A stretch of 64,000 nt of DNA from Streptomyces sp. NBC_00390 (GCF_036057275.1 NZ_CP107945.1:2356001-2420000), one strand, 5' to 3'. Positions 34,001 through 42,444 are shown, counted from the stretch's first letter. The notes: generated by a model from the sequence alone, not told the origin. Made by a program: numbers and translations.

Positions 34001-34997
34001 GATGAACCGGCTCGAGCTGCGTCTGGGCGACACCATGGACTCGGAGGTGGACCGCAAGGTCGCCGTCAACGTCCCGACGGGTGTGCCGGGACGCGGTATC
34101 ACGCCGGAGAAGCTCCACTTCATGGGCGCCGTGCCGCGCATCGACGGCATCAACTCCGACAGCGACCTGTCCGAGGCCACGGCCGCGATGGCGCAGGAGG
34201 TCTCACGGCACTGGACCGCGCCGGGCGCCCCGTCGGTGCGGCTGCTGCCGCGCGAACTGCCGGTGCGGGACCTTCCGGCGGGCTTCGCGGAGCCGAAGCG
34301 GGGTGTGGCCTTCGCCATCGACGAGAACAGCCTGGAACCGGTCTTCGTCAACTTCGACCGCGACCCGTTCTTCCTGGTGTTCGGTGAGAGCGAGTCCGGC
34401 AAGTCCAACCTTCTGCGGCTACTCATCAAGCAGGTGACGGAGAGGTACGACGGCGACTCGGCCAAGTTCTTCGTGATCGACAACCGGCGCGCGCTGCTTG
34501 ACGTCACCCCGGCCACGCACCTGGCGGAGTACGTTCCCATGTCCAACAACATGGACCACCACGTGGACGCGCTGGCCGACCTGATGCAGCGCCGTACACC
34601 GTCGGCCGATGTCACGGCCCAGCAGCTGCGGGACCGCAGCTGGTGGCGTGGCCCCTCCGTGTACGTCGTGGTCGACGACTACGACCTGGTGTCCACGTCG
34701 AGCGGCAATCCGCTGGCCAAGCTCACGGAACACCTGCCGTTCGCGCGCGATGTGGGCGTGCGTTTCATCATCGCCCGCAGCGGGGCGGGAGCGAGCCGGT
34801 CCTCGTACGAACCCTTCATGCAGCGGATGATGGAGCTCGGCGCACAGGGTGTGCTGCTCTCCGGCGACCCGCAGGAAGGCGACGTGCTCGGCGGCGTCAG
34901 GATGCGGCCGATGCCGGCGGGCCGGGGCGTCTTCGTCTCACGGCAGAGGGGGAATCCGCTGGTGCAGACAGGGCTCATGCCGGGCGAGCAGTCCTGA
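31026..34997 (+). CDS. eccC: Type VII secretion motor ATPase EccC (fused EccCa-EccCb)
   Basis: 1323 residues, GTG start with GGTGAG just upstream. Two membrane helices (~38-80: MLGMGGSVVFFF..., MGMIMIASTVGMAIAML), a DUF-type stalk, then three FtsK/SpoIIIE ATPase domains with Walker A motifs GATGSGKSE (~472), GGPQSGKST (~831) and GESESGKSN (~1119). The first also has a clear Walker B (LVLVIDEF). It is one polypeptide rather than the split EccCa/EccCb of mycobacterial ESX-1. It recognises WXG100 substrates and powers export. Its TGA overlaps the ATG of a 27-codon frame. Confidence 0.96.
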   Translation: MSQIVVKRPPRALPSEVPSEQVQVQPPPELPRGQQEGALMQLLPMLGMGGSVVFFFMTPNPIMRIMGMIMIASTVGMAIAMLVRYRRGTQGQLADLRRDYLKYLTQTRRSVLRTASLQRDAQFYLHPSPEQLWALVAEGSRVWERRVGDPDFAQVRIGLGSQQLATPLIAPDTAPVDDLEPLTAGAMQQFLTAHGTLDGLPMAVSLRAFYHLTVSGEPESVRSAARAMVGSLASLHSPEDLVIAIAAGSEAAAQWEWAKWLPHVQAPGAGDGAGSRRMITTDARDLQDMLAGRLDGRPRFQGGNHPLLDQPHIVVVLDGQSIPAMSALAAAEGLQGVTIIEVVPGEMTGARGGLSVVVHRDSLQLESGHGLVYDGAPDRLSLEAAEALARQLAPLRVASGSDDDEPLLANLDFTDLLNLGDAASVDVSRTWRPRSQSERLRVPIGVGEDGAPVMLDLKEAAQEGMGPHGLCVGATGSGKSELLRTLVLGLAVTHSSETLNFVLADFKGGATFAGMSQMPHVAAVITNLADDLTLVDRMGDSIRGELNRRQEMLRDAGNYANIHDYEKARAAGAPLQPIPSLVLVIDEFSELLTAMPDFIEMFVQIGRIGRSLGVHLLLASQRLEEGRLRGLETYLSYRIGLRTFSAAESRAAIGVPDAYQLPNVPGSGYLKFGTDEMVRFKAAYVSGVYRDNQHTAVAGGPLPVDRRPVPFTAAPVPVRYIEPTSQTRVPDARTAEDDALADSVLDVIVRRLEGRGAEAHQVWLPPLDNPPPLDALLPGLADVEGRGLTQPGYEGAGRLVVPLGVVDKPYEQRRDTLYRDFSGAAGHMQIVGGPQSGKSTLLRTIVSAFALTHTPQEVQFYGLDFGGGGLSSVAGLPHVGGVASRLDPEKVRRTVAEVYGILARREEFFRSSGVDSIATYRRLRARGEISATEQPWGDVFLVIDGWGNFRTDYEGLEPAVVDIAARGLGYGIHVILTASRSMEVRSNLKDHLMNRLELRLGDTMDSEVDRKVAVNVPTGVPGRGITPEKLHFMGAVPRIDGINSDSDLSEATAAMAQEVSRHWTAPGAPSVRLLPRELPVRDLPAGFAEPKRGVAFAIDENSLEPVFVNFDRDPFFLVFGESESGKSNLLRLLIKQVTERYDGDSAKFFVIDNRRALLDVTPATHLAEYVPMSNNMDHHVDALADLMQRRTPSADVTAQQLRDRSWWRGPSVYVVVDDYDLVSTSSGNPLAKLTEHLPFARDVGVRFIIARSGAGASRSSYEPFMQRMMELGAQGVLLSGDPQEGDVLGGVRMRPMPAGRGVFVSRQRGNPLVQTGLMPGEQS

Positions 34998-35080
34998 TGA
35001 TCGGGGCCGCGGTCTTCGCGGGCGTGTTCGCGGTGGCGTTCGTCGACTTCGGCCGGTTCGTCGACCCCCGCAAGCTTTAG
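34997..35080 (+). CDS. Candidate 27-residue single-helix membrane microprotein
   Basis: ATG (34997-34999) overlaps the eccC stop as TGATG, the arrangement of translationally coupled genes. The product is one hydrophobic helix (GAAVFAGVFAVAFVDFG) followed by RFVDPRKL. Codon use is G/C at nearly every third position. It is too short for routine gene callers. The helix could sit in the secretion complex next to EccC; whether it is made is unknown. Confidence 0.45.
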   Translation: MIGAAVFAGVFAVAFVDFGRFVDPRKL

Positions 35081-35138
35081 GTTGATGTCGATACGGAATT
35101 GAAGCGTCCATCGTGGTACGGGATAAGGAGCCCTGCGA

Positions 35139-35639
35139 ATGGCTTGGGACGAGTGGGAGCAATTGAAGGCATCGGCAGCCGAGAACGAGTCGGCGCAGAT
35201 GCAGCTCAACGGGCTGCCGCCCGAGGACAGACCCAATGCCGGAAGCCCGCAGGGCGACCTCACGGTGCACCAGAAGGATCTGGCGAAGATCGGTGACCAC
35301 GCCTTCACGCTGTACAACCGGCTGTGGAAAGAAGCACGCGTCACGAGCACGGACGGGGCCGGAACCGACCTGGACTCGCAGGGCTTCGCGCTCGGCAAGG
35401 CGCTGCAGCACGTGTCGACCCGGTGGGACAAGCAGCTCGGGTCCGTGATGGACGCGTGCGCGCTGATCTCGAACCACATGGACTTCACCAAGAACGCGCA
35501 CGCCGGCGACGAAGTCTTCATCGAACGGCATGTGAGCAGCATCTACACGCTCGACGCCGGGTTCGACGAGGACTGGGCCAAGCAGGGCGAGAAGAACCCG
35601 GTGTACGGGGAGAAGGACAAGAAGAAGGACGAGGACTGA
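35139..35639 (+). CDS. ESX-associated small helical protein (MAWDEWEQLK family), module A
   Basis: 166 residues, ATG with AAGGAG 8 nt upstream. Predicted all-helical, no signal peptide. The N-terminus MAWDEWEQLK, the Asp/Gln-rich region around residue 45 and the helix DACALISNHMDFTKNAHAGDE also occur in the frameshifted gene at 42444-42886, so these are paralogues. It ends with a Lys/Asp-rich tail. It is 7 bp upstream of a 767-residue protein. The size, helical character and pairing with a large W-x-G protein suggest a partner or targeting factor for type VII export (inference). I recognise no named domain. Confidence 0.75.
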   Translation: MAWDEWEQLKASAAENESAQMQLNGLPPEDRPNAGSPQGDLTVHQKDLAKIGDHAFTLYNRLWKEARVTSTDGAGTDLDSQGFALGKALQHVSTRWDKQLGSVMDACALISNHMDFTKNAHAGDEVFIERHVSSIYTLDAGFDEDWAKQGEKNPVYGEKDKKKDED

Positions 35640-35646
35640 GGGCCTG

Positions 35647-37950
35647 ATGGATTTCGACGCTCTGCACTCGGCCAACTTCAAGCTGCTCGACGACACGGTC
35701 ACCGACTGGACGAGCATGCTGACCAAACTGGAAACGCTGAAGAAGGACGCCCAGGAGGGACTGCACGGTCAGGCCAACAAGGCCAACTGGACTGGCTACA
35801 ACGCCACCGTCTCACGTGAGTTCATAGGCAAGACCGCCGGAGAGTTCGGCGATGCCGTCACCCAGGCGACGTCCATCCGCGACATCATGCGCGACACACG
35901 CGACGAGCTGAAGACGCAGCAGCGTCTACTTGAGGAGGCCATCGAGCGCGGCCGGCGCAAGAACCTCACGGTGACCGCGAACGGCGGCGGTTTCACCGTA
36001 CGGGAGAACCCTGACAAGAAAGCACCGGGCGGTCAGTCGGACCTCGACGCCCTGCGCGATGAACTCCAGGGGATCCTGAACAAGGCGACCGAGATCGACA
36101 GCACCGCCGCCACGTCACTCAAGGCGCTGGTGGACCTCACGGACCACGGCTTCTCGGACGCCAAGTACAAGGACCGCGACACTGCCGCCGCCGCCGTCAA
36201 GGAGGCCGAGCGACTCGCGGCCCTGGCGAAGAAGAAGCCGGAGGACATGACGCCGGCGGACTTCGACGCGCTGAAGTCGGGCCTGGAGAAGTACTCCGGT
36301 GACGAGATCTTCGCCGAGCACTTCGCGACGACGCTCGGCCCGCAGGGGACACTCAACTTCTGGGCGGGCATCAACGACCCTCGTGCCGCGTACAAGGTCG
36401 GCCGCGATCGCGTGGACCAGTACGACGACCTCCAGAAGTACCTGAGCCTGACCCTCGCCACAGCCTCTCAGGCGGACACGCCCGAGATGTCCCGCTGGAA
36501 GGTCGACATGGTCAACCTCGGCGACCAGCCCATCTCCAAGAACAGCACCACCATGGGCTTCCAGGTCATGAGCAACCTCATGCGCTGGGGCGACTACGAC
36601 GACCGGTTCCTGACGGACTACGGCACCAAACTGATCGAGACCGAGAAGAAGATGACCGACAACGGTCGTCACGTGCCGATGGCCTGGCAGCACATGGGAA
36701 TGGACCCGCTCCTCAACCGCACGGGCTCCGACTCAGGATCCGACCCCATGACCGGCTTCCTCAAGGCTCTGGCGAACAGCCCGGACGCGGCCACCGACTT
36801 CTTCAACGCGGACTTCGTCACCAAGGACGAGGACCACGAGTTCGAAGAGGATTCCGACGGCAACGGCAAGAACGAGAAGCGGGAGCTGAGCAACTTCGAC
36901 TACCTCTTCGAGGAGCGGGACTGGCCCCAGGAGAGGGACGACAAGGGCGAGGACAGCATCGAGGGCCGCAACAACCTGGCCCAGGCGCTCGAGGCCGCGA
37001 CGACCGGTCACCCCGCGGGCGAACTGCCGACCGAGGACACTCCGCCGCACAGCCCGGAGCAGGCGCGGCTCATGGAGAACCTCGTGGCATCGATCTCCGA
37101 GGACAACAAGCGCCTCACGGATCACTCGTACATGTCGGACAGCATCGGCCAGATCGCTTCCGAATACCTGCCCGACATCAACCGGGCGACCACGGACACC
37201 AACCCGAGCGCCGACGCCACGCAGACGGAGAAGGAAGCTCGCGACCGGGTCGAGAAGCTGTTCCCCGTGGCCGGCAGCGAAGCCGTCATGCATCACCGGG
37301 ACGTCTCACGGTTCCTGCTCACGATCGGTCAGGACCCCGAGGGGTACGCCGCGGTCGAGGTCGGCCAGAAGGCATACATGGCCAACCTGATGGACTACCA
37401 CCTCAACCCGGACCTCCCGGCGGACCAGCGCTACAGCGGCAACAAGCAGCTGCTCGTCAGCGAGATCGCCCATGCCTCCGGTGAGGTCTCGGGAACGCTC
37501 AACGTCGGCCGTCAGGAGGCAGTCGCCGGCCCCGCAGAGGAAGCGGACAAGAAGTACGAACAGTCCGTGGCTCAGTGGAAGAACGCCGTGTCGGGCGGCA
37601 TCGGCACCGGCATCGGTGTAGGAGTCTCGTTCATCGCGAGTCCGGTGGTCGGTGCCGCGGTCGGTGGTGGCGCCAGCACGGTGAGCAGCCTGATCCTGGA
37701 AGAGCTGTTCCAGGACGCCGAGGGCAACGCGAAGGACGCGGCGGGCGCGAAGATGGGCGAGGACTGGGAGAGCGGCCTGGACGCCAACATCAAGTACACC
37801 CAGAACGCCGCGGCCGAGGCCGCCAAGGCCCACAAGCTGCCCGACGAGGGCGACATCGCCGAGTGGGCACGCACGGGCGCACGGGACGGTTACCAGCACG
37901 GCGGTGACTTCTCGGGCCGTGTGGCACCTGAGCTCCAGACGGACATCTGA
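35647..37950 (+). CDS. Large ESX-locus protein with N-terminal W-x-G motif, module A
   Basis: 767 residues. Opening MDFDALHSANFKLL and the motif ANWTGYNATVSREF (~47-60) look like a WXG100-type helical hairpin with W-x-G in the turn. A long helical, charged middle follows. A Gly-rich hydrophobic stretch (GTGIGVGVSFIASPVVGAAVGGGAS, ~655-680) could insert into a membrane. The C-terminus AKAHKLPDEGDIAEWARTG is shared with a decayed copy at 39089. It is paralogous along its length to the 724-residue protein at 40270-42444. I infer a type VII substrate or effector; no enzymatic domain is recognised. Confidence 0.75.
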   Translation: MDFDALHSANFKLLDDTVTDWTSMLTKLETLKKDAQEGLHGQANKANWTGYNATVSREFIGKTAGEFGDAVTQATSIRDIMRDTRDELKTQQRLLEEAIERGRRKNLTVTANGGGFTVRENPDKKAPGGQSDLDALRDELQGILNKATEIDSTAATSLKALVDLTDHGFSDAKYKDRDTAAAAVKEAERLAALAKKKPEDMTPADFDALKSGLEKYSGDEIFAEHFATTLGPQGTLNFWAGINDPRAAYKVGRDRVDQYDDLQKYLSLTLATASQADTPEMSRWKVDMVNLGDQPISKNSTTMGFQVMSNLMRWGDYDDRFLTDYGTKLIETEKKMTDNGRHVPMAWQHMGMDPLLNRTGSDSGSDPMTGFLKALANSPDAATDFFNADFVTKDEDHEFEEDSDGNGKNEKRELSNFDYLFEERDWPQERDDKGEDSIEGRNNLAQALEAATTGHPAGELPTEDTPPHSPEQARLMENLVASISEDNKRLTDHSYMSDSIGQIASEYLPDINRATTDTNPSADATQTEKEARDRVEKLFPVAGSEAVMHHRDVSRFLLTIGQDPEGYAAVEVGQKAYMANLMDYHLNPDLPADQRYSGNKQLLVSEIAHASGEVSGTLNVGRQEAVAGPAEEADKKYEQSVAQWKNAVSGGIGTGIGVGVSFIASPVVGAAVGGGASTVSSLILEELFQDAEGNAKDAAGAKMGEDWESGLDANIKYTQNAAAEAAKAHKLPDEGDIAEWARTGARDGYQHGGDFSGRVAPELQTDI

Positions 37951-38032
37951 CGCGTATCAACGGCGTCACAGACCCGAGCCGCTCCGCCCTGTGACGCCCC
38001 GACCGAATTTCTCATCCGGAAGGACCGTGAAA

Positions 38033-38578
38033 GTGATCCTGAGCGCACCGAGTCACACGGCGCGAACGCTGGCGGCCTGTGCGGGCCTGACGGCGATGCT
38101 CATGCTCACGGCATCGTGCTCCTCGCCGACCCGCGAGTACGCGGTTCCCACCGATCTGTGCGGTGTGAAGGTCGCGGCTTCGGCGCTGGAGCCCGTCCTG
38201 CCCCCTGGGGAGAAGGTCAGCCTGCACCCGTCGGATGTCGGCGGCAACAAGCGCTGCCGGCTTCACGTCGACGACGAGTCGGCGCTGTCCGCCAGCATCG
38301 AGCCCTGGGAGAAGGACGCTACGGCACAGGACGTCGCGCGGGTGGCACTCGACGTCGATCCGGCGGACACCCCGAGCAAGGACCGCCGCTTCCTGTACTC
38401 GAAGAAGGGGGCCGTGGGACGCGTCGAGTGCCCCGACGCGAACAGCTCGGACCAATTGCTCTGGGCGACGGTCAGGGTGACGCACGACGACGCCACGGAG
38501 GCCGAGATGCACAAGCTCATCGCGGCCTACGCCGACGCTGTCCCGACATCAGGAGCATGCAGCGACAGGCTGAAGTGA
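38033..38578 (+). CDS. Small lipoprotein downstream of module A
   Basis: 181 residues from the GTG at 38033, which has GGAAGGA 8 nt upstream; a GTG 6 bp earlier is too close to that site. Signal peptide ending LTASCSS, a plausible lipobox Cys near residue 25. Two further Cys (LCGVKV, KRCRLHV) and later CPDAN and ACSDR suggest disulphides in an exported domain. A decayed duplicate of its middle part is at 39280-39420. It starts 83 bp after the large gene. Function unknown; the size and Cys pattern resemble actinobacterial lipoprotein families of the DUF3558 kind, which I cannot confirm. Confidence 0.65.
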   Translation: MILSAPSHTARTLAACAGLTAMLMLTASCSSPTREYAVPTDLCGVKVAASALEPVLPPGEKVSLHPSDVGGNKRCRLHVDDESALSASIEPWEKDATAQDVARVALDVDPADTPSKDRRFLYSKKGAVGRVECPDANSSDQLLWATVRVTHDDATEAEMHKLIAAYADAVPTSGACSDRLK

Positions 38579-38650
38579 CGCATCGGCGGAACGTTCCCGA
38601 CACCCCCGCGGTGACGGCAACGGGCGAGCTCAGCCGCACACGTCACCGGC

Positions 38651-38800
38651 CTTGAGAAATCATCCGCGGTGATCGCGCGGCGCGCGATGCGTGAACTCCG
38701 GGAGCACGGCCTGATCTTCACCGCCCCCGGCAAGGGCTCATACGTCACTCCCACCGACGAGACGTCGGCTCCCTCCCCCGAGGAGCCCGACGAGGCGTGA
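38651..38800 (+). pseudogene. GntR-type winged-helix fragment
   Basis: An open stretch ending at a TGA (38798-38800) encodes VIARRAMRELREHGLIFTAP then GKGSYVTPTD. This is the recognition helix and wing of a GntR-family regulator. The first part of the HTH domain and any start codon are missing. A broken remnant in the gap between the two ESX modules. Confidence 0.6.
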
Positions 38801-38925
38801 GTGGGTGCGGGCTGCGGGCAGCGTTCAAGCAGCCGGGGCACGCCCACGTACGACCACGCGTAGAAGGGCTTCGGGGGCCTCGATAGGCTCTCCCGGTTGA
38901 CGGCACGGGCAGAGGGGATTCGCAG

Positions 38926-39084
38926 ATGGAACGAGGGCGCACGGAACGGCCCTCCGGTAACGGCCCGCGCCACATAGGCCCGTACCAGCTGATCACCCGG
39001 CTCGACCCGACCGGCCCCGGCGTCCCGCTCGCGCCGAAACTCCGGTTCGTCGCGCGCAGCGCAAACGGCGAAGGAGAAGAATAA
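38926..39084 (+). pseudogene. N-terminal fragment of a kinase-like protein
   Basis: 52 codons from ATG to TAA: MERGRTERPS..., then GPRHIGPYQLITRLDPTGPG and a FVARSANG strand. IGPYxLITRLD is the opening of the glycine-loop lobe in Streptomyces Ser/Thr-kinase-like proteins. The rest is absent; directly behind the stop starts a decayed ESX-module sequence. Could still be translated. Confidence 0.5.
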
Positions 39085-39088
39085 TTCC

Positions 39089-39480
39089 TTGAGCGCTGCG
39101 GCCGCGAGGAATGCTGCAGCAGCGCACCGCTACCCCTATGTCGGCAAGGTCGAGGAATGGGCACGTATGGGCACTGCGGACGGCTTCAACGACGCTTCCA
39201 CCGCAGGCCGACGCATGGCGGACGACCTCGAGACGGAGATTCCCACGTGCGGCGCGTTGTCCGAGACACCGCCCACACCGCTGCCGCCTGCACTTCGACG
39301 GCGCGTCAGTTCTCTCTGCCGGCATCGAACGCTGGGAAGAGGACACTTCGGCGCAAGACGTTGCACGCGGGACTCCAGCCGTCGATCCGCTCGACACTCA
39401 GAGCGAAGACCACCGGTTCGGAGTCATCATCCAGGGCGTCGACCGGTCCCGCGTACTCACCGCCAGCGCGATCATGACAG
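39089..39480 (+). pseudogene. Decayed third copy: large-protein C-terminus joined to lipoprotein middle
   Basis: Frame 1 (39089-39250) gives ARNAAAAHRYPYVGKVEEWA, then RMGTADGFNDASTAG, matching the C-terminus of the 767-residue protein (AAAEAAKAHKLPDEGDIAEWARTGARDGY). In another frame, 39280-39420 gives CRLHFDGASVLSAGIERWEE then DTSAQDVARGTPAVDP, matching the 38033-38578 lipoprotein (CRLHVDDESALSASIEPWEKDATAQDVARVALDVDP). The gene order is kept, but the joint is deleted and frameshifted. No functional product is expected. Confidence 0.75.
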
Positions 39481-39568
39481 CGTGCGGTGGCGCCCGGAGA
39501 TGGGCGACGACCTGCGAGTGATGGAGGGGCTGGTCGCGGCGGCGTCGTGACGGGTGCCGGTGTACGCC

Positions 39569-39602
39569 GAGGCCCGGACCGCGCGGACGCGGGCCGGGCC
39601 TC
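39569..39602 (-). terminator. Terminator between convergent arms
   Basis: Perfect 9-bp arms (gaggcccgg / ccgggcctc) around a 16-nt loop, 10 bp past the stop of the 214-residue gene on the minus strand. Confidence 0.65.
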
Positions 39603-39611
39603 TGGTGTTCC

Positions 39612-40256
39612 TCAGGCCGCCGGAAGCCTGGGCAGTTCCTTCGGGAAGGTCCGCGACTCCTTGCACTCGACAGCCTTGTACGTGTGACGAGCCAGCTGGT
39701 AGGCGAAGTCGACGAGGACCTGCCGCAACTCGTCCCCCTGGACGCGGGTCTTGCCGATGGTGCGGGCGTCGACGGTCAGCGCGTAGGCCTCCCGCGCCTC
39801 GCCTGGCTTCTTGCCGGGCGGGGTGCAGGGGACGTACACGTACGCGTGGTCCGGGTGCACCACGGCTCTGATGTCGCCGGACGACACATCCACAGGGTCC
39901 ACGACGTACGGCTCCTTCGCGTAGTAGTCACGCCACGGGCCGGGAGCCGAGTCACGGGACTCCACCTCTCCCGAGATGACGGAGCCACCGCTGGTGCGTA
40001 CGTAGCAGGCGAAGAAGAAGTTGCCGTCCGACCGGTTCTGCCGGAGCTTCCCTCGCTCCTCGGCCGAACGCGCCGAGGGCAGGGCACGCGCCGCCGTCTC
40101 CCGGTCCACCGCACCGTCGCACGGCCGGGCCGACAGCCGGTCGACGCCCTTGGTGAAGATCTCCAGGTACCCGAAGACCGTGCCGACCGCCACCAGGAAG
40201 CCTATTCCCGCGGTCGCGAGGCGTTTCTTCCGACGTGCCTGCATATGTCTGCTCAC
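39612..40256 (-). CDS. Membrane-anchored extracytoplasmic protein, module B
   Basis: 214 residues; start GTG at 40254-40256 or ATG 12 bp inside (MQARRKKRL). A positively charged N-terminus (MQARRKKRLATAG) precedes one hydrophobic helix (IGFLVAVGTVFGYLEIF), so a type II anchor or uncleaved signal with an outside C-terminal domain. Three or four Cys (RPCDG, FACYV, VPCTP, VECKE) could form disulphides. It begins 13 bp after the 724-residue gene, in its operon, in the position that the lipoprotein has in module A, but I see no clear homology between the two. Function unknown. Confidence 0.7.
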   Translation of the reverse strand: MSRHMQARRKKRLATAGIGFLVAVGTVFGYLEIFTKGVDRLSARPCDGAVDRETAARALPSARSAEERGKLRQNRSDGNFFFACYVRTSGGSVISGEVESRDSAPGPWRDYYAKEPYVVDPVDVSSGDIRAVVHPDHAYVYVPCTPPGKKPGEAREAYALTVDARTIGKTRVQGDELRQVLVDFAYQLARHTYKAVECKESRTFPKELPRLPAA

Positions 40257-40269
40257 ATCTACTCGAGAA

Positions 40270-42444
40270 TCACGCGGCCGGGCGGGCGCGGATTTCTTCC
40301 ATCATGGAGTCGGCGTCGGTCCAGCCCTGTTCGAGGGCCACCCGGACCAGCTCGTTCGCCTCGTCGTCCGTCAGTTCCTTGGAACCGTGCGAGCTGATGG
40401 CCTCGGCGATACTGCTCTGGGTCTGCGCCTTGGCCGACTCCATGGTGTCGTTCAGCGTCCCACCGGAGGCGTAGAGGGCCCTGTCCAGCGCTCCCTGCTG
40501 CTCCTGGCCCTTCAGGAGGGTGTCCACGGCGATACCGGCGACTCCGCCGAAGAAACCGCTGGCCGCAGCGCCCGTCATGGCGGCGCCCGCGCCCACGGGC
40601 ACCAGGGCGACGCTGCCCACGTTCACGCCGGCGGCGAGGAAGGCCTTGACCACGTCTCCCTTCGACTTGAGGGCGTCGTTCGCGTCCTTCTCGGCTCCCA
40701 GGTCGCCGGCGATCTTGGCGTCGGCGACCGCGTGCCCGACGATTCCCTCGATGATTCCGGTGTTTCTCGCGATGGCGTTGATCGGGAACTCGGACTTGCC
40801 GTTGAAGAGGTCCGGATTCGCGATGTGCGCCTCCATCGAGCTCGCGGTGTAGATGTTCTCGCCGACGATGATCGCCGCCCGGCCCATGGGGTCGTTGGAC
40901 ACGTCGTACAGGAAGCGCATCGTGTCGGTCTTATTCAGGCCGTCCGGGTCCTGACTGTTGCTCATGAAGATCGAATCGGATCCATTGCCGGCGATCGCCC
41001 GGTTGATCTCCGGCATGTAGGCGGCCGCCATGTCGCCGAAGCTCTCGCCCGTGGCCTTGTTGACCAGCAATTTGCCGGTCTCCGGCTGTGCGACCGCGTG
41101 CATGACCTCCTGCATCAGCGCGACCTGGGCCTTGCTGTGCGGCCTGATGTCGGTCGCCTTCTCGCCGTCCCCGTAGCCGGTGACCGCCGCTTCGAGGGCG
41201 TGCGCCACCGCACCGTCGCGGTCCGTGTACCGGATGCTCTCGACGACGTGCTCGAAGACCTTCTTGTCGTCGAAGGTCTCCAGCGCGGCCTCGGGGTTGT
41301 GCGACAGGGCCTTCATGAAGCCGATCATCGGGTCACGGCCGTCGTCGTCGCCGAAGACGAGGTCCGTCATGGTCGCGGCCTTCCACAGGTCGTTGGTGCC
41401 CATGCCGGCGCTGCTGGCCGGCGCCATGTCCATCTTCAGGAGCTGCTTGCCGTAGGCGTCGAGGAACTCGGCGTCGTACTTGCCGTGGTGCATCAGGCTG
41501 CTCATGACCTGGTAGCCCATGGCGCCGTTCGGCCGCAGCGGGTCCGAGTGGTTGGTCCGGAAGGCCGTGGTCGCCTCGTCGAGGACCTTCTTCTTCCACT
41601 CCGTCATGCCGTCCGCGTCGGACAGCGTGGCTGTGGCGAGCGTCATGCTCAGGTCCCTCTGGATGCTCTGGAGCTGCTTGAGCTCCTCGCCCCTCGCGCC
41701 CGCGTGGATCTCGGCGAGGTCGTTCCAGAACTGCAGGGTCTCCTTGCCCCCCAGCTCGGAGGCGAACTGGGCGGCGAACAGCTCGTCGTCCTTGTACTTG
41801 GCCATGGTCCGCTGGAATTCGGCGAGCTCCTCGGGCGACATCTTCTTGGCGTCCTTCGCCAGCTTTGCCATGTCGTCGGCCTTCTTCAGCGCGTCGGCGG
41901 CGGAGTCGCGGTCTGCGTGCTTGGCGCCGGAGAAGCCGTAGTCGGCCTGTTCGGCTATCGCCCGCAGGGCACGGGCGGCGGTGGAGTCGCTCGTCGTGGC
42001 CTGGCCGAGGAGATCCTGGATCCTGTCCCTGAGGGCCTCGGCCTTCGCCTTGGTGCCAGGAGGTTCGGGGTGGACGGCCGGGACGACGCGGAAGCCGCCG
42101 CCCTTCTCGCCGTAGACCGAGAGCTTGTCCTTCTCGAAGCCGTCGTCCAGGACCTGCTTGAGCTTGTCCCGGTACCCGACGAGCTCGTCGTACGTATCCT
42201 TGAGGATGTTGTGGAGGGAGGTCGCCTGGGTTAGGGCGTCCGAGAACTCACCGGCCGTCTTGGAAATGAACTCGCGCGAGACAGTGGCATTGACGCCGGC
42301 CCAATTGGCCCTGTCGGCCTTGGCCTTCATGTCGTCGCGCGCCCGCTTGTCCAGGCGCGTCAGGCTCTTGACGACCGTGCCCCAGTCGCCGATAGCGATG
42401 TTCAGCAGCGAGAAGTTGGCATGTCGGAGGGCTTCGAGGTCCAT
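40270..42444 (-). CDS. Large ESX-locus protein with N-terminal W-x-G motif, module B
   Basis: 724 residues, paralogue of the 767-residue protein of module A on the opposite strand. Shared opening MDLEALRHANFSLL and motif ANWAGVNATVSREFISKTAG. The helical middle carries a conserved GAMGYQVMSSLMHHG segment (module A: TTMGFQVMSNLMRWG). A Gly/Ala-rich hydrophobic patch (PVGAGAAMTGAAASGFFGGV) lies at ~600-625 and a helical C-terminus follows. ATG (42442-42444) overlaps the upstream stop as TGATG, so it was translationally coupled to the now frameshifted small gene. Candidate type VII substrate; function unknown. Confidence 0.75.
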   Translation of the reverse strand: MDLEALRHANFSLLNIAIGDWGTVVKSLTRLDKRARDDMKAKADRANWAGVNATVSREFISKTAGEFSDALTQATSLHNILKDTYDELVGYRDKLKQVLDDGFEKDKLSVYGEKGGGFRVVPAVHPEPPGTKAKAEALRDRIQDLLGQATTSDSTAARALRAIAEQADYGFSGAKHADRDSAADALKKADDMAKLAKDAKKMSPEELAEFQRTMAKYKDDELFAAQFASELGGKETLQFWNDLAEIHAGARGEELKQLQSIQRDLSMTLATATLSDADGMTEWKKKVLDEATTAFRTNHSDPLRPNGAMGYQVMSSLMHHGKYDAEFLDAYGKQLLKMDMAPASSAGMGTNDLWKAATMTDLVFGDDDGRDPMIGFMKALSHNPEAALETFDDKKVFEHVVESIRYTDRDGAVAHALEAAVTGYGDGEKATDIRPHSKAQVALMQEVMHAVAQPETGKLLVNKATGESFGDMAAAYMPEINRAIAGNGSDSIFMSNSQDPDGLNKTDTMRFLYDVSNDPMGRAAIIVGENIYTASSMEAHIANPDLFNGKSEFPINAIARNTGIIEGIVGHAVADAKIAGDLGAEKDANDALKSKGDVVKAFLAAGVNVGSVALVPVGAGAAMTGAAASGFFGGVAGIAVDTLLKGQEQQGALDRALYASGGTLNDTMESAKAQTQSSIAEAISSHGSKELTDDEANELVRVALEQGWTDADSMMEEIRARPAA

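Noticed and set aside
30927..34118. Long open frame antisense to eccC
   Set aside because: Mirror of a strongly biased coding frame; Arg/His/Asp-rich, no ribosome-binding site, and eccC itself is unambiguous.
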